From: Enterococcus pingfangensis
GTDB taxonomy: Bacteria; Bacillota; Bacilli; Lactobacillales; Enterococcaceae
Length of the DNA stretch: 58,789 nucleotides
Assembly: GCF_005405205.1 (NCBI RefSeq)
Contig: NZ_BJDP01000003.1
Span: 1-58,789 of the forward strand
Reading direction: 5' to 3'
Made by a program: the position numbers and the translations under genes. The notes under the pieces were generated by a model, which did not search any database, had not been told where the DNA came from, and saw nothing but the letters and a program-made list of their open reading frames with translations. Positions 32,451 to 41,611 of the stretch are shown here, piece after piece (the first letter of the stretch is position 1; each line of letters begins with the position of its first letter).

Positions 32451-33207
32451 AGAATTAACCAAAAACTTTGGTGGTTTGGCGGCGGTCTCCAATGTCAATA
32501 TCGCATTAGAAGAAAATCAATTAGTCGGTTTGATCGGTCCAAATGGTGCGGGGAAAACGACGCTGTTCAATCTGATCACTGGCGTATACGAGCCAAGTGA
32601 AGGGGATGTCTTATTAAAAGTCGATGGAAAAGATCATCGGTTAAATGGTCAAAAACCTTATGAGATTGCAGATCTTGGTTTGAGCCGAACCTTTCAGAAT
32701 ATTCGCTTGTTCAAAGATTTAACAGTTTTAGATAATGTCTTGATCGCGATGAACAGTAAGAACAAAGAAAGCTTCTTCACCAGTGTTTTGCGTTTACCGG
32801 CTTTTTATAACAAAGAAGAACATTTAAAAAATGAAGCACTGAAACTATTAACTATTTTTGATTTACAAGATAAAGCAGAGCATTTAGCCCGGAACTTGCC
32901 TTATGGGGAACAACGTCGGTTAGAAATCGTGCGGGCGCTGGCGACAAAGCCGAAGATCCTTTTCTTAGACGAACCAGCTGCTGGGATGAATCCGCAAGAG
33001 ACAGCGGAGTTAACGTTGTTGATTCGAAAAATTCAAGCAGAATTTAAAATCACGATCTTGTTGATCGAACACGATATGAGTTTGGTCATGGATGTCTGTG
33101 AACGAATCTATGTGCTGGAGTATGGACGTATTTTGGCTGAAGGTGTTCCAGAGGAAATCAAAAATAATCCAGAAGTTATCAAAGCCTATCTTGGAGGTGA
33201 TCTATAA
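32431..33207 (+). CDS. livG: Branched-chain amino acid ABC transporter ATPase LivG
   Basis: A 258-residue ATPase. Walker A is GPNGAGKTT, the signature is LPYGEQRRLEI (a LivG-type variant of LSGGQ) and Walker B is ILFLDEPAAGMNPQE. I use ATG 32431 because AAGGAG is 9 nt before it; ATG 32422 directly abuts that site. The stop shares one base with the livF start (TAATG). Confidence 0.93.
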   Translation: MPLLEIKELTKNFGGLAAVSNVNIALEENQLVGLIGPNGAGKTTLFNLITGVYEPSEGDVLLKVDGKDHRLNGQKPYEIADLGLSRTFQNIRLFKDLTVLDNVLIAMNSKNKESFFTSVLRLPAFYNKEEHLKNEALKLLTIFDLQDKAEHLARNLPYGEQRRLEIVRALATKPKILFLDEPAAGMNPQETAELTLLIRKIQAEFKITILLIEHDMSLVMDVCERIYVLEYGRILAEGVPEEIKNNPEVIKAYLGGDL

Positions 33208-33908
33208 TGCTGAAAATTGAAAATCTTTCGGTTCATTACGGAATGATCCAAGCGGTGCGAGATGTCAGCTTTGAAGTCAAGCAAGGCGAAATCGTATCTT
33301 TGATCGGAGCAAATGGTGCGGGGAAAACGACGATTTTGCGGACAATCTCAGGTTTGAATCACCCATCTAAAGGCACGATCACTTTTGAAGGTACGCAGAT
33401 TCAAAAGAAAGCACCTAGAAAAATCGTTGCCCAAGGGATCTCTCAAGTTCCAGAAGGCCGCCATGTATTTTCAGGCTTGACCGTCTTAGAAAATTTGGAG
33501 ATGGGTGCATATTTACGAAAAGACAGCGAGATGCAAAAAGATTATGATCATATTTATGAAAAATTTCCGATCTTGAAAGAACGGTTGAACCAAGATGCTT
33601 CGACACTTTCCGGCGGAGAACAACAGATGTTGGCAATGGGACGCGCATTGATGTCTAAACCGCGTTTGTTGCTGCTGGACGAGCCATCGATGGGACTAGC
33701 ACCGATCTTCATTCAAGAAATTTTTAATATCATCCAAGAGATTCAAAAACAAGGGACGACGGTTTTATTGATCGAACAAAATGCCAAGATGGCTTTATCG
33801 ATTGCGGATCGCGGCTATGTTTTGGAGACCGGCAAAGTCGTCTTGTCAGGAACAGGTCAAGAATTGCTAGAAAGTGAAGAAGTCAAGAAAGCTTATCTAG
33901 GAGGGTAA
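33207..33908 (+). CDS. livF: Branched-chain amino acid ABC transporter ATPase LivF
   Basis: A 233-residue ATPase. Walker A is GANGAGKTT, the signature is LSGGEQQML and Walker B is LLLLDEPSMGLAP. The EGRHVFSGLTVLENLEMGAY stretch is typical of LivF. Overlaps livG by one base, with TTGGAGGTGATC as ribosome binding site. Confidence 0.94.
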   Translation: MLKIENLSVHYGMIQAVRDVSFEVKQGEIVSLIGANGAGKTTILRTISGLNHPSKGTITFEGTQIQKKAPRKIVAQGISQVPEGRHVFSGLTVLENLEMGAYLRKDSEMQKDYDHIYEKFPILKERLNQDASTLSGGEQQMLAMGRALMSKPRLLLLDEPSMGLAPIFIQEIFNIIQEIQKQGTTVLLIEQNAKMALSIADRGYVLETGKVVLSGTGQELLESEEVKKAYLGG

Positions 33909-33911
33909 AAA

Positions 33912-34556
33912 ATGAGTGTAAAAGATTTTATGACAGAAAATTTAGTAACCGTCACACCTGAGACAAAAATATTTGATGCAGTTGATTTAATGAAAAAATA
34001 TGACATCCACCGCTTGCCGGTGATCGCCAACGATCAATTGGTTGGACTAATCACTGAAGGAACGATCCAAGAAGCGCTCCCTTCAAAAGCGACGAGTTTA
34101 AGTGTTTACGAGGTCAATTATTTATTGAATAAAACGGTCGTAGCCGACGTGATGATCACAGAGGTCAAAACGATTGCTCCAGATGCAGAATTGGAAGACG
34201 GGATCTATTTGATGCGGCAAAATAAGATCAATGTTTTACCTGTACTAGCAGGCGATAAATTAGTGGGGATCATCACCAACAATGATATTTTCGATGCGTT
34301 CTTGAAATTGACTGGTTATTATGAAGGCGGCACACGTGTCCAATTAAAAATTTTGGAAGACAAAAAAGGCGTGCTTGCCAGAGTTGCCAAAGTGTTAGCT
34401 GATCATGACTTCAGTATTTTGACGGTTATTGTTGATCATCAATCAAACGCAACGATTTTAGAGATCCAATTAGCCAGCAAAGAGACGGAGAAAATCAAAC
34501 AGCTTCTGACTGATAATGGGTATGAAGTTTTACGGGCAGCAGTTACACAGCCTTAG
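33912..34556 (+). CDS. CBS-CBS-ACT domain protein, AcuB-like
   Basis: A 214-residue protein with two CBS domains (about residues 1-60 and 75-135) and a C-terminal ACT domain (from about 140, VQLKILEDKKGVLARVAKVL). Such proteins are annotated AcuB, after a Bacillus acetoin gene, but here the gene lies 3 nt after livF with its own AGGAGG. I infer an adenylate and amino-acid sensing role tied to branched-chain amino acid transport; there is no direct evidence. Confidence 0.82.
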   Translation: MSVKDFMTENLVTVTPETKIFDAVDLMKKYDIHRLPVIANDQLVGLITEGTIQEALPSKATSLSVYEVNYLLNKTVVADVMITEVKTIAPDAELEDGIYLMRQNKINVLPVLAGDKLVGIITNNDIFDAFLKLTGYYEGGTRVQLKILEDKKGVLARVAKVLADHDFSILTVIVDHQSNATILEIQLASKETEKIKQLLTDNGYEVLRAAVTQP

Positions 34557-34559
34557 CTG

Positions 34560-34592
34560 AAAAGGACGACTGAGTGATCAGTTGTTCTTTTC
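34560..34592 (+). terminator. Terminator of the liv operon, overlapping the next promoter
   Basis: AAAAGGACGACTGA pairs with TCAGTTGTTCTTTT. The 3' arm contains TTGTTC (34582-34587), which is the best -35 for the following gene, with TGCTAAAAT (34603-34611) as -10 at 18-nt spacing. Confidence 0.72.
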
Positions 34593-34633
34593 TTTTGTTA
34601 TATGCTAAAATATTTAGGACGGAGGGGAATCAT

Positions 34634-34864
34634 ATGTCTAAAAAGAACAAAGATATTCAAGTCCAAATCAAAGAAGAAGCACGCCAAATCGACGGAAAAG
34701 AGCAAACGGTCTCTCAATTAGTGATCGGTAAAAAAATTATTGGTGAAATTATTCCTGATAATAAAAATTTCCAAGCCTATAATGACGGGCGTTTACTTGG
34801 CAATTATAAGTCTTTGGACGATGGGATCGAGGCTTTGATCCGCAACTGGAATTTACACGAATAA
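34634..34864 (+). CDS. DUF2969 family protein
   Basis: A 76-residue protein resembling the DUF2969 family of Lactobacillales (MSKKNKDIQVQIKEEARQID at the start, NWNLHE at the end). Function unknown; it has no membrane segment. GGAGGGG is 8 nt before the ATG, and the frame upstream of it is promoter sequence. Confidence 0.75.
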   Translation: MSKKNKDIQVQIKEEARQIDGKEQTVSQLVIGKKIIGEIIPDNKNFQAYNDGRLLGNYKSLDDGIEALIRNWNLHE

Positions 34865-34879
34865 TTTTTAGAAAAGTAC

Positions 34880-34908
34880 TTGCATTTTTTTTAAAGATTA
34901 GGTATTAT
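34880..34908 (+). promoter_or_regulatory. Promoter of the tRNA-Tyr/tRNA-Gln unit
   Basis: TTGCAT (34880-34885), a 17-nt spacer and TATTAT (34903-34908), about 38 nt before the first tRNA. Confidence 0.65.
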
Positions 34909-34946
34909 AACTGAGTCGGGTTTTTAAATAATAAAAAAACCTAGCT

Positions 34947-35030
34947 GGAGGAGTAGCGAAGTGGCTAAACGCGACGGACTGTAAATCCGTTCCTTAGGGT
35001 TCAGTGGTTCGAATCCACTCTCCTCCACCA
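34947..35030 (+). tRNA. tRNA-Tyr (GTA)
   Basis: Acceptor GGAGGAG/CTCCTCC, a long variable arm, anticodon loop CTGTAAA and T-loop TTCGAAT. CCA is encoded at 35028-35030. The total of 84 nt suits a class II tRNA-Tyr. Confidence 0.96.
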
Positions 35031-35031
35031 T

Positions 35032-35103
35032 TGGGGTATAGCCAAGCGGTAAGGCAAGGGACTTTGACTCCCTCATGCGTTGGTTCGAATCCAGCTACCC
35101 CAG
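35032..35103 (+). tRNA. tRNA-Gln (TTG)
   Basis: Acceptor TGGGGTA/TACCCCA, anticodon loop CTTTGAC and T-loop TTCGAAT. The discriminator G is followed by TTG, so CCA is not encoded, unlike the tRNA-Tyr one base upstream. Confidence 0.95.
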
Positions 35104-35110
35104 TTGTTCA

Positions 35111-35139
35111 GCGAGTTGCTTTTGCAACTCGCTTTTTTT
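35111..35139 (+). terminator. Terminator of the tRNA unit
   Basis: GCGAGTTGC and GCAACTCGC pair perfectly and are followed by seven T. Confidence 0.9.
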
Positions 35140-35317
35140 GTGCGTTTAGATAACAAACTTTTAGCAAGGTCAACGAAACAGATTTAATTTTTATGAATAA
35201 ATAATCGATCATTCAGTGTCTCTCTTTTACCGAAGAAGTTCTCTTGCTTGATGCCTGTTAAAATATACGCTACATTTAAGATGAAGCTATGATAATAGGA
35301 GAAAGGAGCTTGGAACG

Positions 35318-35488
35318 ATGAATAAATTTGAGGAAGTTAAAGAGCGGTTGACCGATACTGTGGTAAAAGCCTACAGCACGATCAAAGATAATTCATTAGA
35401 AGTGACTAAAGAAAAAGGACAAGCGCCGCGTGTGCGCACGATTCGTCCAACCCGCCATACGATCAAATGGAAAGCAAGAAATCATTAA
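35318..35488 (+). CDS. Small 56-residue basic protein, unknown
   Basis: An ORF reading MNKFEEVKERLTDTVVKAYS at the start and ending WKARNH. The first half is amphipathic helix, the second half is rich in Arg, Thr and Lys. GAAAGGAGC lies about 10 nt before the ATG and a hairpin element with terminator follows. I do not recognise the family. Confidence 0.6.
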   Translation: MNKFEEVKERLTDTVVKAYSTIKDNSLEVTKEKGQAPRVRTIRPTRHTIKWKARNH

Positions 35489-35491
35489 GAA

Positions 35492-35645
35492 GAGGTCGTG
35501 ACAGAAGTAGTCAGCTTTAAGAAATGAAAAGGGATTTCCTAAAATTGTTTCTCAATTTTTTTGGAATTTCGATGTGTTTCCGAAGAAGCTATTTCTGTTT
35601 ATTCGGAAAAGAGGTGTGACAAGATTTTTGTCATACCTCTTTCTT
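35492..35645 (+). repeat. Dispersed nested-hairpin element, copy 2
   Basis: ACAGAAGTAGTCAGCTT (35501-35517) pairs with GAAGCTATTTCTGT (35586-35599). An inner stem GGATTTCCTAAAATTG pairs with CAATTTTTTTGGAATTTC. It ends in AGAGGTGTGACA/TGTCATACCTCT with a T-rich tail (about 35609-35645), a terminator for the 56-residue gene and, on the other strand, possibly for the TetR gene. It shares its layout and many positions with 13828-13992. Confidence 0.7.
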
Positions 35646-35647
35646 TT

Positions 35648-36256
35648 TTAATGATCGATCTCGATTCCTAAAATGGTCAGATGACCGTTGCCGACTAATT
35701 TGATGACTAATTTAGCGAGGCTGTCGGCGCTCATGGTCGTGTCGCTAGTGATCCACCAATGCAAGGTCCCAATAAATATCGAAGTCATGTATTCAATGAT
35801 AAAATCCAACGGCACTTCGATGTCATTTTCGGTGATTTTTAACCGATTAAAGATATGGGAATATTTTTCATTTAAAATTTCCGCGATTTTTTTGCGGAGA
35901 ATTTCGTTGCCTGAAGCATCCAAGACCGTCAAAAAGAATTTCCGATTTGCTTGGATCTGTTCATAAATATTTTTTAGCACCATTTCGATCTTGCGGACTT
36001 TTAGCCGATTTCCTTGGACGATCTGATCAGGATCAAGAACCGAGGCAAAAGCGTCGATGGCTTGTTTGAAAATAAAATCATAGAGATCTTGTTTATCTTT
36101 GTAGTGAGCATAAAACGTTGCGCGATTGATCATTGCTTCATCGGCGATTTCTTGTACGGTGATATTGTCGAACCCTTTTACTTCTACTAAATGAATAAAA
36201 GCTTCCATAATCATTTTGTTAGTTCGTTTAACTCGAAGGTCAATTTTTTTAGGCAT
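35648..36256 (-). CDS. TetR family regulator, divergent from the activase gene
   Basis: A 202-residue regulator. The N-terminal helix-turn-helix is clear (DNITVQEIADEAMINRATFY followed by AHYKDKQDLYDFIFKQAI). The C-terminal domain resembles the DhaS-type TetR_C subgroup. I start at the MPKKIDLR Met after AAAGGATT; 42 upstream codons in frame are intergenic. It is transcribed away from the 1415-residue gene and is the obvious candidate regulator of it. Confidence 0.85.
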   Translation of the reverse strand: MPKKIDLRVKRTNKMIMEAFIHLVEVKGFDNITVQEIADEAMINRATFYAHYKDKQDLYDFIFKQAIDAFASVLDPDQIVQGNRLKVRKIEMVLKNIYEQIQANRKFFLTVLDASGNEILRKKIAEILNEKYSHIFNRLKITENDIEVPLDFIIEYMTSIFIGTLHWWITSDTTMSADSLAKLVIKLVGNGHLTILGIEIDH

Positions 36257-36426
36257 AATAAAATCCTTTCGTTTCTCAACAGAGTTTGCTGGATTGTTGC
36301 TTATCACACGAATGAAATAGTTTTGAGTATTGCATAACGTTCGAAATGTTTTTAGAATATACGTGAGTAGTATAACAAACACTTTGTAAGTTAATCAACA
36401 GGTGTTGTTAAAAAGGGAAGGTAGGA
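36257..36426. promoter_or_regulatory. Divergent TetR/activase intergenic region
   Basis: It contains TATAAC (36371-36376) as a possible -10 for the activase gene and an imperfect inverted repeat, AACAAACAC (36374-36382) with GTGTTGTT (36403-36410), that could be the TetR operator. TATTGCATAACG and a TTCGAA palindrome lie in the middle. Boundaries are tentative. Confidence 0.45.
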
Positions 36427-39400
36427 ATGATTATGGCATTACGAGCAGGGATTGATGTTGGCTCTACAACCGTCAAGTTGGTCATTTTGAATGAACAAAA
36501 CGAAAGTCTTTTTGCGAAGTATGAACGTCACTTTTCAGATGTGAAAAATGCCACAGAACGTATCTTGCGAGAAGCAGAAACAATTATCGGTGATCAAGAA
36601 ATGACGATGAGTATCACAGGATCTGGCGGAATGGGTCTGGCTGATGTATTGGCGATTCCTTTTGTCCAAGAAGTGATCGCGTGTACACGCACAGTTGAAG
36701 AAATTATTCCTGAAACCGATGTAGTGATTGAATTAGGCGGAGAAGACGCGAAAATCACGTTTTTTGAAGGGTCATTAGAACAACGTATGAACGGAAGCTG
36801 CGCTGGAGGCACAGGTGCGTTTATCGATCAGATGGCTGTCTTATTGAAAACGGATGCTAACGGTGTAAACGAATTAGCCAAAGACTATAAAACAATTTAT
36901 CCGATTGCTTCTCGTTGCGGTGTATTTGCTAAAACTGATGTACAACCGTTGATCAATGAAGGAGCGGCAAAAGAAGATATCGCAGCGAGTATTTTTCAAG
37001 CAGTTGTCAATCAAACGATTGCAGGCTTAGCCGCCGGTCGAAAAATCAAAGGAAACATCGCTTTTCTAGGCGGCCCGCTATTTTTCATGTCTGAATTGCG
37101 TCAGCGATTTATTGAAACGTTAAATATCGCGCCGGAAAATGTGATCTTTCCAGAAAACCCACAGCTTTTTGTAGCGATGGGTGCCGCTTTTTATTCAGAA
37201 GAAGCAGAAATGACTTCATTAGAAGGCTTGCTGCATCGTTTATTAACGGCTGATGAAGGGCATTTAGCACCTTCAGACACACTAGACCCATTATTTAAAG
37301 ATGAAGCAGAGTTAGCAGAATTTCGGATGCGTCATGGGCAAGCTCAAGTCAGAGAAAAAGATTTGGCGGAGCATGAAGGGGTCGCTTTCTTAGGAATCGA
37401 TGCTGGTTCAACGACTACTAAAGTTACGCTGATCGATGATAACGGCAATTTGATGTATTCATTTTATGGCAATAATCAAGGTCAGCCGCTAGAAACAACG
37501 ATGAAGGTCTTAAAAGATCTGTATACAAAGCTACCGGAAAATGTATTTATCGGAAAAGCTGCTGTTACGGGTTACGGGGAACAGTTGATCAAAAATGCGT
37601 TGAAGGTCGATATTGGTGAAGTTGAAACGATGGCTCATTATAAAGCGGCTAATTATTTTCAGCCTGGCGTCGATTTTATTTTAGATATCGGCGGACAAGA
37701 CATGAAAGCCATGACGATCAAAGACGGCGCCTTGTCTTCGATCCAATTAAACGAAGCCTGTTCTTCTGGATGTGGTTCATTCATTGAAACCTTCGCAAAA
37801 TCATTGAATTATAATGTAGAAGATTTTGCACAGGCAGCGGTGAAATCAAAAGCGCCAGTTGATCTAGGTTCACGTTGTACCGTCTTCATGAATTCTAAAG
37901 TGAAACAAGTTCAAAAAGAAGGGGCCTCAGTTGGCGATATTTCTGCCGGCTTGTCTTATTCTGTCATCAAAAATGCGATCTATAAAGTAATCAAAGTTCG
38001 GCGTCCTGAAGAACTTGGTGAGAAAATCGTCTGCCAAGGCGGAACATTTTATAACGAAGCAGTCTTACGGGCATTTGAAGTCGTTTCCGGCCGGGAAGTT
38101 GTTCGGCCATCGATTGCTGGTTTAATGGGAGCTTTTGGAGCGGCATTGATCGCTTTAGAAGATTATGAGATCGGTGAAAAGACCGAAACTCTTTCTTTAG
38201 CAGAAATCGATACATTTACGGCTGAAAAAGAATTCACTCATTGCGGCTTATGTGAAAATAATTGTATGTTGACGGTAACTTTATTCTCAGATGGACGCCA
38301 ATTTATTACCGGAAATCGGTGCGAACGCGGCGCTCAAATCAAAGTGAAACGCGAAGATAAAAAAGTCAACTTAGTGGATTATAAATACCGTCGTTTATTC
38401 AAATATCGTCCATTACGCAAAAAAGATGCCATTCGCGGCGAGATCGGAATCCCGCGTGTCTTGAACATGTATGAAAATTATCCATTGTGGGATACGTTCT
38501 TCAGTGATTTGGGTTTCCGAGTGAAGTTATCACCGCGTTCCAATAAAGCGTTGTATGAACAAGGGATGGAAACAATCCCCAGCGATACAGCTTGTTATCC
38601 AGCGAAAATCACGCATGGACATATCCAAGCTTTGATTGATGGCGGCGTTCCGATGATCTTTTATCCCGGTGTTGTATTTGAACGAGAAGAATCAAAAGAT
38701 GCGGATAATCATTTCAACTGCCCAATCGTTCAAAGTTACCCCGATGTGATTCGCAACAATGTGGATGATATTCGCGATGGCAAAGTAGATTATCGTAATC
38801 CTTATTTGAATTTAGCCAATGAAGCTTCTGTCGCTAAAGTTCTCGGCCGCTGTTTCGAAGATCTAGGAATCACACAAACAGAAATTGACCAAGCGTTGCA
38901 TCATGCCTATGAAGAATTAGAAAAATTCAAAGCAGATGTCCGTCAAAAAGGGGAAGAAACCTTATTGATGCTCAATCAAAAAGGTCAACGCGGAATCGTT
39001 CTATCTGGTCGGCCGTATCATTTGGATCCTGAGATCAATCATGGGATCGCTGAAGTGATTACACAAGAAGGATTCCATGTATTAACAGAAGACAGCGTTT
39101 CTCATCTAAGCGATGTCGGCAATCTTCGTGTAGTCAATCAATGGGTCTACCATTCTCGGCTATACGCAGCCGCTCGTGTTGTAGCCAAATCGAAAAATCT
39201 TGAACTGGTCCAACTAAATTCATTTGGTTGCGGTCTAGATGCAGTAACGACGGACCAAGTAGAAGAGATCATGGATCAATATGGTAAGATCTACACCGTT
39301 TTGAAAATCGATGAAGGTTCCAATCTAGGTGCGATCAGAATTCGTTTGCGCTCACTAAAAGCGGCGGTCAATGAACGAGATAAATCGAATTTTGAACCAG

Positions 39401-40674
39401 TCCAACGTTTTGAAGAACCAGAAAAAATCGTCTTTACTAAAGAAATGCGTAAAAAACATACCTTGCTTTTACCGATGCTTAGTCCAATCCATCAGTCTGG
39501 TTTGTTTGATATTGCGCTGGAAGCTTCCGGCTACAATGTAGTTTGTCTGCCGGCGATGGATCGTGAAGCCATCAATGTTGGTTTGAAATTTGTCAACAAT
39601 GATTCTTGTTATCCAGCGATCATCTCGATCGGTCAATTAGTCGAAGCCTTGCAAAGCGGGGAATACGATTTAGAAAATACGAGTGTGATGATGAGTCAAA
39701 CCGGTGGCGGCTGCCGAGCAACAAATTATATCCCATTGCTGCGCAAAGCGTTGAATGATGCAGGGTTCCCGCAAGTACCAGTCGTTTCGGTTTCACTAGG
39801 AAATAAAGGTGTGGAAAGCAATCCAGGATTTAAATACACGCTGCCGATGTTGAAACGAATCGTTGTCGCGATTCTTTACGGTGATTTGTTTGAACGGCTC
39901 GTTTATCGGACGCGTCCTTACGAACTAGAAAAAGGTCAAATCGATGCGTTGCATGAAGAATGGCTGAAAAAAGTAGAAAGCAATGTTCGGAGTGGCTCGC
40001 TGACAGCCTTTAACCGCAACATGAAAAAAATCATCACTTCATTTGATACTGTTCCAATCTCAAATGAAGTGAAACCAAAAGTTGGCGTCGTTGGTGAAAT
40101 TTTAGTCAAATATTCGCCAACAGCTAACAATGATATCGTTCGTTTGTTAGAATCAGAAGGTGCTGAAGCTGTCGTACCAGACTTGATTGGTTTCATGAAC
40201 TATTCTTTGTATAATCAAATTTGGAAATATGACAATATGGGCATGCCGAAGAAAAATAAAACGATCGCAGAAATGGCGATCAAATTGATCGAGGTGGTCG
40301 AAAAACCAATGGATAAAGCGCTGCGTGCTTCTGAACGCTTTACCGGGATCCATTCGATCTATCAATTGGCTGAAGATGCCGGCAAGATTCTTTCGATTGG
40401 AAATCACACAGGTGAAGGCTGGTTCTTGACCGGTGAAATGATTGATCTATTGAAAAATGACGTCAATAATATTGTCTGCATGCAACCGTTTGGATGCTTG
40501 CCAAACCACGTGGTCGGCAAAGGGGTAATCAAAGAGTTGCGCCGCCAATATCCAAAATCAAATATTGCCGCAATCGATTATGATCCAGGCGTTTCGATCG
40601 TCAACCAATTGAATCGGATTCGTTTAATGATGGCGACCGCCAATAAACAATTAAAAACAGAAATCAAAAACTGA
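36427..40674 (+). CDS. 2-hydroxyacyl-CoA dehydratase activase-like protein (BadF/BadG/HgdC family, long form)
   Basis: A 1415-residue cytoplasmic protein with two ASKHA ATPase domains in tandem (about 1-270, [13 protein letters not shown]; and about 320-600, [14 protein letters not shown]), followed by a DUF2229-type region and HgdB-like C-terminal domains. Cluster-ligand Cys are seen in both repeats: Cys125 (SCAGGTG) and Cys164 (SRCGVF), and Cys445, Cys449 and Cys484. Family members use ATP to inject an electron into radical dehydratases. No separate dehydratase gene is nearby, so either the C-terminal part is the partner or the role differs. ATG 36433 is an alternative start. Confidence 0.85.
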   Translation: MIMALRAGIDVGSTTVKLVILNEQNESLFAKYERHFSDVKNATERILREAETIIGDQEMTMSITGSGGMGLADVLAIPFVQEVIACTRTVEEIIPETDVVIELGGEDAKITFFEGSLEQRMNGSCAGGTGAFIDQMAVLLKTDANGVNELAKDYKTIYPIASRCGVFAKTDVQPLINEGAAKEDIAASIFQAVVNQTIAGLAAGRKIKGNIAFLGGPLFFMSELRQRFIETLNIAPENVIFPENPQLFVAMGAAFYSEEAEMTSLEGLLHRLLTADEGHLAPSDTLDPLFKDEAELAEFRMRHGQAQVREKDLAEHEGVAFLGIDAGSTTTKVTLIDDNGNLMYSFYGNNQGQPLETTMKVLKDLYTKLPENVFIGKAAVTGYGEQLIKNALKVDIGEVETMAHYKAANYFQPGVDFILDIGGQDMKAMTIKDGALSSIQLNEACSSGCGSFIETFAKSLNYNVEDFAQAAVKSKAPVDLGSRCTVFMNSKVKQVQKEGASVGDISAGLSYSVIKNAIYKVIKVRRPEELGEKIVCQGGTFYNEAVLRAFEVVSGREVVRPSIAGLMGAFGAALIALEDYEIGEKTETLSLAEIDTFTAEKEFTHCGLCENNCMLTVTLFSDGRQFITGNRCERGAQIKVKREDKKVNLVDYKYRRLFKYRPLRKKDAIRGEIGIPRVLNMYENYPLWDTFFSDLGFRVKLSPRSNKALYEQGMETIPSDTACYPAKITHGHIQALIDGGVPMIFYPGVVFEREESKDADNHFNCPIVQSYPDVIRNNVDDIRDGKVDYRNPYLNLANEASVAKVLGRCFEDLGITQTEIDQALHHAYEELEKFKADVRQKGEETLLMLNQKGQRGIVLSGRPYHLDPEINHGIAEVITQEGFHVLTEDSVSHLSDVGNLRVVNQWVYHSRLYAAARVVAKSKNLELVQLNSFGCGLDAVTTDQVEEIMDQYGKIYTVLKIDEGSNLGAIRIRLRSLKAAVNERDKSNFEPVQRFEEPEKIVFTKEMRKKHTLLLPMLSPIHQSGLFDIALEASGYNVVCLPAMDREAINVGLKFVNNDSCYPAIISIGQLVEALQSGEYDLENTSVMMSQTGGGCRATNYIPLLRKALNDAGFPQVPVVSVSLGNKGVESNPGFKYTLPMLKRIVVAILYGDLFERLVYRTRPYELEKGQIDALHEEWLKKVESNVRSGSLTAFNRNMKKIITSFDTVPISNEVKPKVGVVGEILVKYSPTANNDIVRLLESEGAEAVVPDLIGFMNYSLYNQIWKYDNMGMPKKNKTIAEMAIKLIEVVEKPMDKALRASERFTGIHSIYQLAEDAGKILSIGNHTGEGWFLTGEMIDLLKNDVNNIVCMQPFGCLPNHVVGKGVIKELRRQYPKSNIAAIDYDPGVSIVNQLNRIRLMMATANKQLKTEIKN

Positions 40675-40677
40675 TTG

Positions 40678-40714
40678 AAAGAGTAGACCAATTGAACGGG
40701 TCTGCTCTTTTTTT
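40678..40714 (+). terminator. Terminator of the activase gene
   Basis: GAGTAGACC (40681-40689) pairs with GGTCTGCTC (40699-40707) and is followed by seven T. Confidence 0.88.
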
Positions 40715-40826
40715 CTAGTTGTTTTTGTAAGATCAGCTGCTGCAAAAAAATGAACAATGTTTGGGCATGAATGAACCGTTAGGGAAGTTAGAAAAAGGAT
40801 AAAGGAAATATTCGCAGGGTTATTGT

Positions 40827-40855
40827 TGTACATTAGGTATATACCAGTTATAATA
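40827..40855 (+). promoter_or_regulatory. Promoter of the GntR gene with internal operator candidate
   Basis: TTGTAC (40827-40832), a 17-nt spacer and TATAAT (40850-40855). The spacer contains the 10-bp palindrome GGTATATACC (40837-40846), the form expected for a GntR/HutC operator. Confidence 0.75.
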
Positions 40856-40881
40856 GAAGAAAATTAATCGAGGTGACAAAC

Positions 40882-41586
40882 GTGGCGAATCAAGTGCCAG
40901 TTTATATTCAAATACATGATCAGTTAAAAAACGAAATTGAAAACGGCGTATGGAAAGTTGGCGCTCGCCTGCCTTCTGAACGAGAATTATCCTTGCGATT
41001 CGGCGTAAGCCGAATGACTCTCCGCCAAGCAATCCAAACATTATCCGACGAAGGAATCTTGGATCGAAAAATCGGTTCAGGAACTTACGTAGCAAGTAAA
41101 AAAGTTCAAGAAAAAATGACTGGAACAACAAGTTTTACCGATATCATGGAATCACTTGGAAAAGTTCCGTCCAGCAAAACGATCTCTTTTTTCCATTCAC
41201 GTGCTAGTTCTAGTGAAGCAGAAAAATTGAACTTAGAAAAAGGCGAGCAAGTCTTGCGGATGGAGCGGATCCGTTATGCAGATGACGTTCCAATCTGTTT
41301 TGAAGTCGCAAGTATTCCCGCCAAACTGATTGAAGGATTCAGTAAAGAAGAAATCACGGAATCTTTTTATCATAGTTTACAAGAAAAAGGGTTTGAGATC
41401 GGTCATGCCAATCAAACCGTATCGGCAATTTTAGCGCCGGAACAAATTGCGGAGTATCTGGCGGTAAAACGCGGCGATGCAATTTTACGCCTGCGGCAAA
41501 TCTCCTATCTTACGGACGGACGACCGTTTGAATATGTACGTACTCAGTATGTCGGCAGCCGATTTGAATTTTATTTAGAAAAATAA
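40882..41586 (+). CDS. GntR/HutC family transcriptional regulator
   Basis: A 234-residue repressor with an N-terminal winged helix (LPSERELSLRFGVSRMTLRQ) and a C-terminal UTRA ligand domain (FTDIMESLGKVPSSKTISF onward). The UTRA type usually binds sugar phosphates or similar. The start is GTG 40882, 5 nt after GAGGTGA; a GTG at 40873 lies within that site. The promoter spacer carries a likely self-operator. There is no adjacent metabolic operon, so the regulon lies elsewhere. Confidence 0.88.
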   Translation: MANQVPVYIQIHDQLKNEIENGVWKVGARLPSERELSLRFGVSRMTLRQAIQTLSDEGILDRKIGSGTYVASKKVQEKMTGTTSFTDIMESLGKVPSSKTISFFHSRASSSEAEKLNLEKGEQVLRMERIRYADDVPICFEVASIPAKLIEGFSKEEITESFYHSLQEKGFEIGHANQTVSAILAPEQIAEYLAVKRGDAILRLRQISYLTDGRPFEYVRTQYVGSRFEFYLEK

Positions 41587-41611
41587 TCCAAGAGGCTAAG
41601 CTTCTTGGATC
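41586..41611 (-). terminator. Terminator of yigZ
   Basis: ATCCAAGA and TCTTGGAT pair across a short loop. On the minus strand the stem is followed by TTATTTTT. It overlaps the last codons of yigZ and also follows the GntR stop. Confidence 0.5.
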
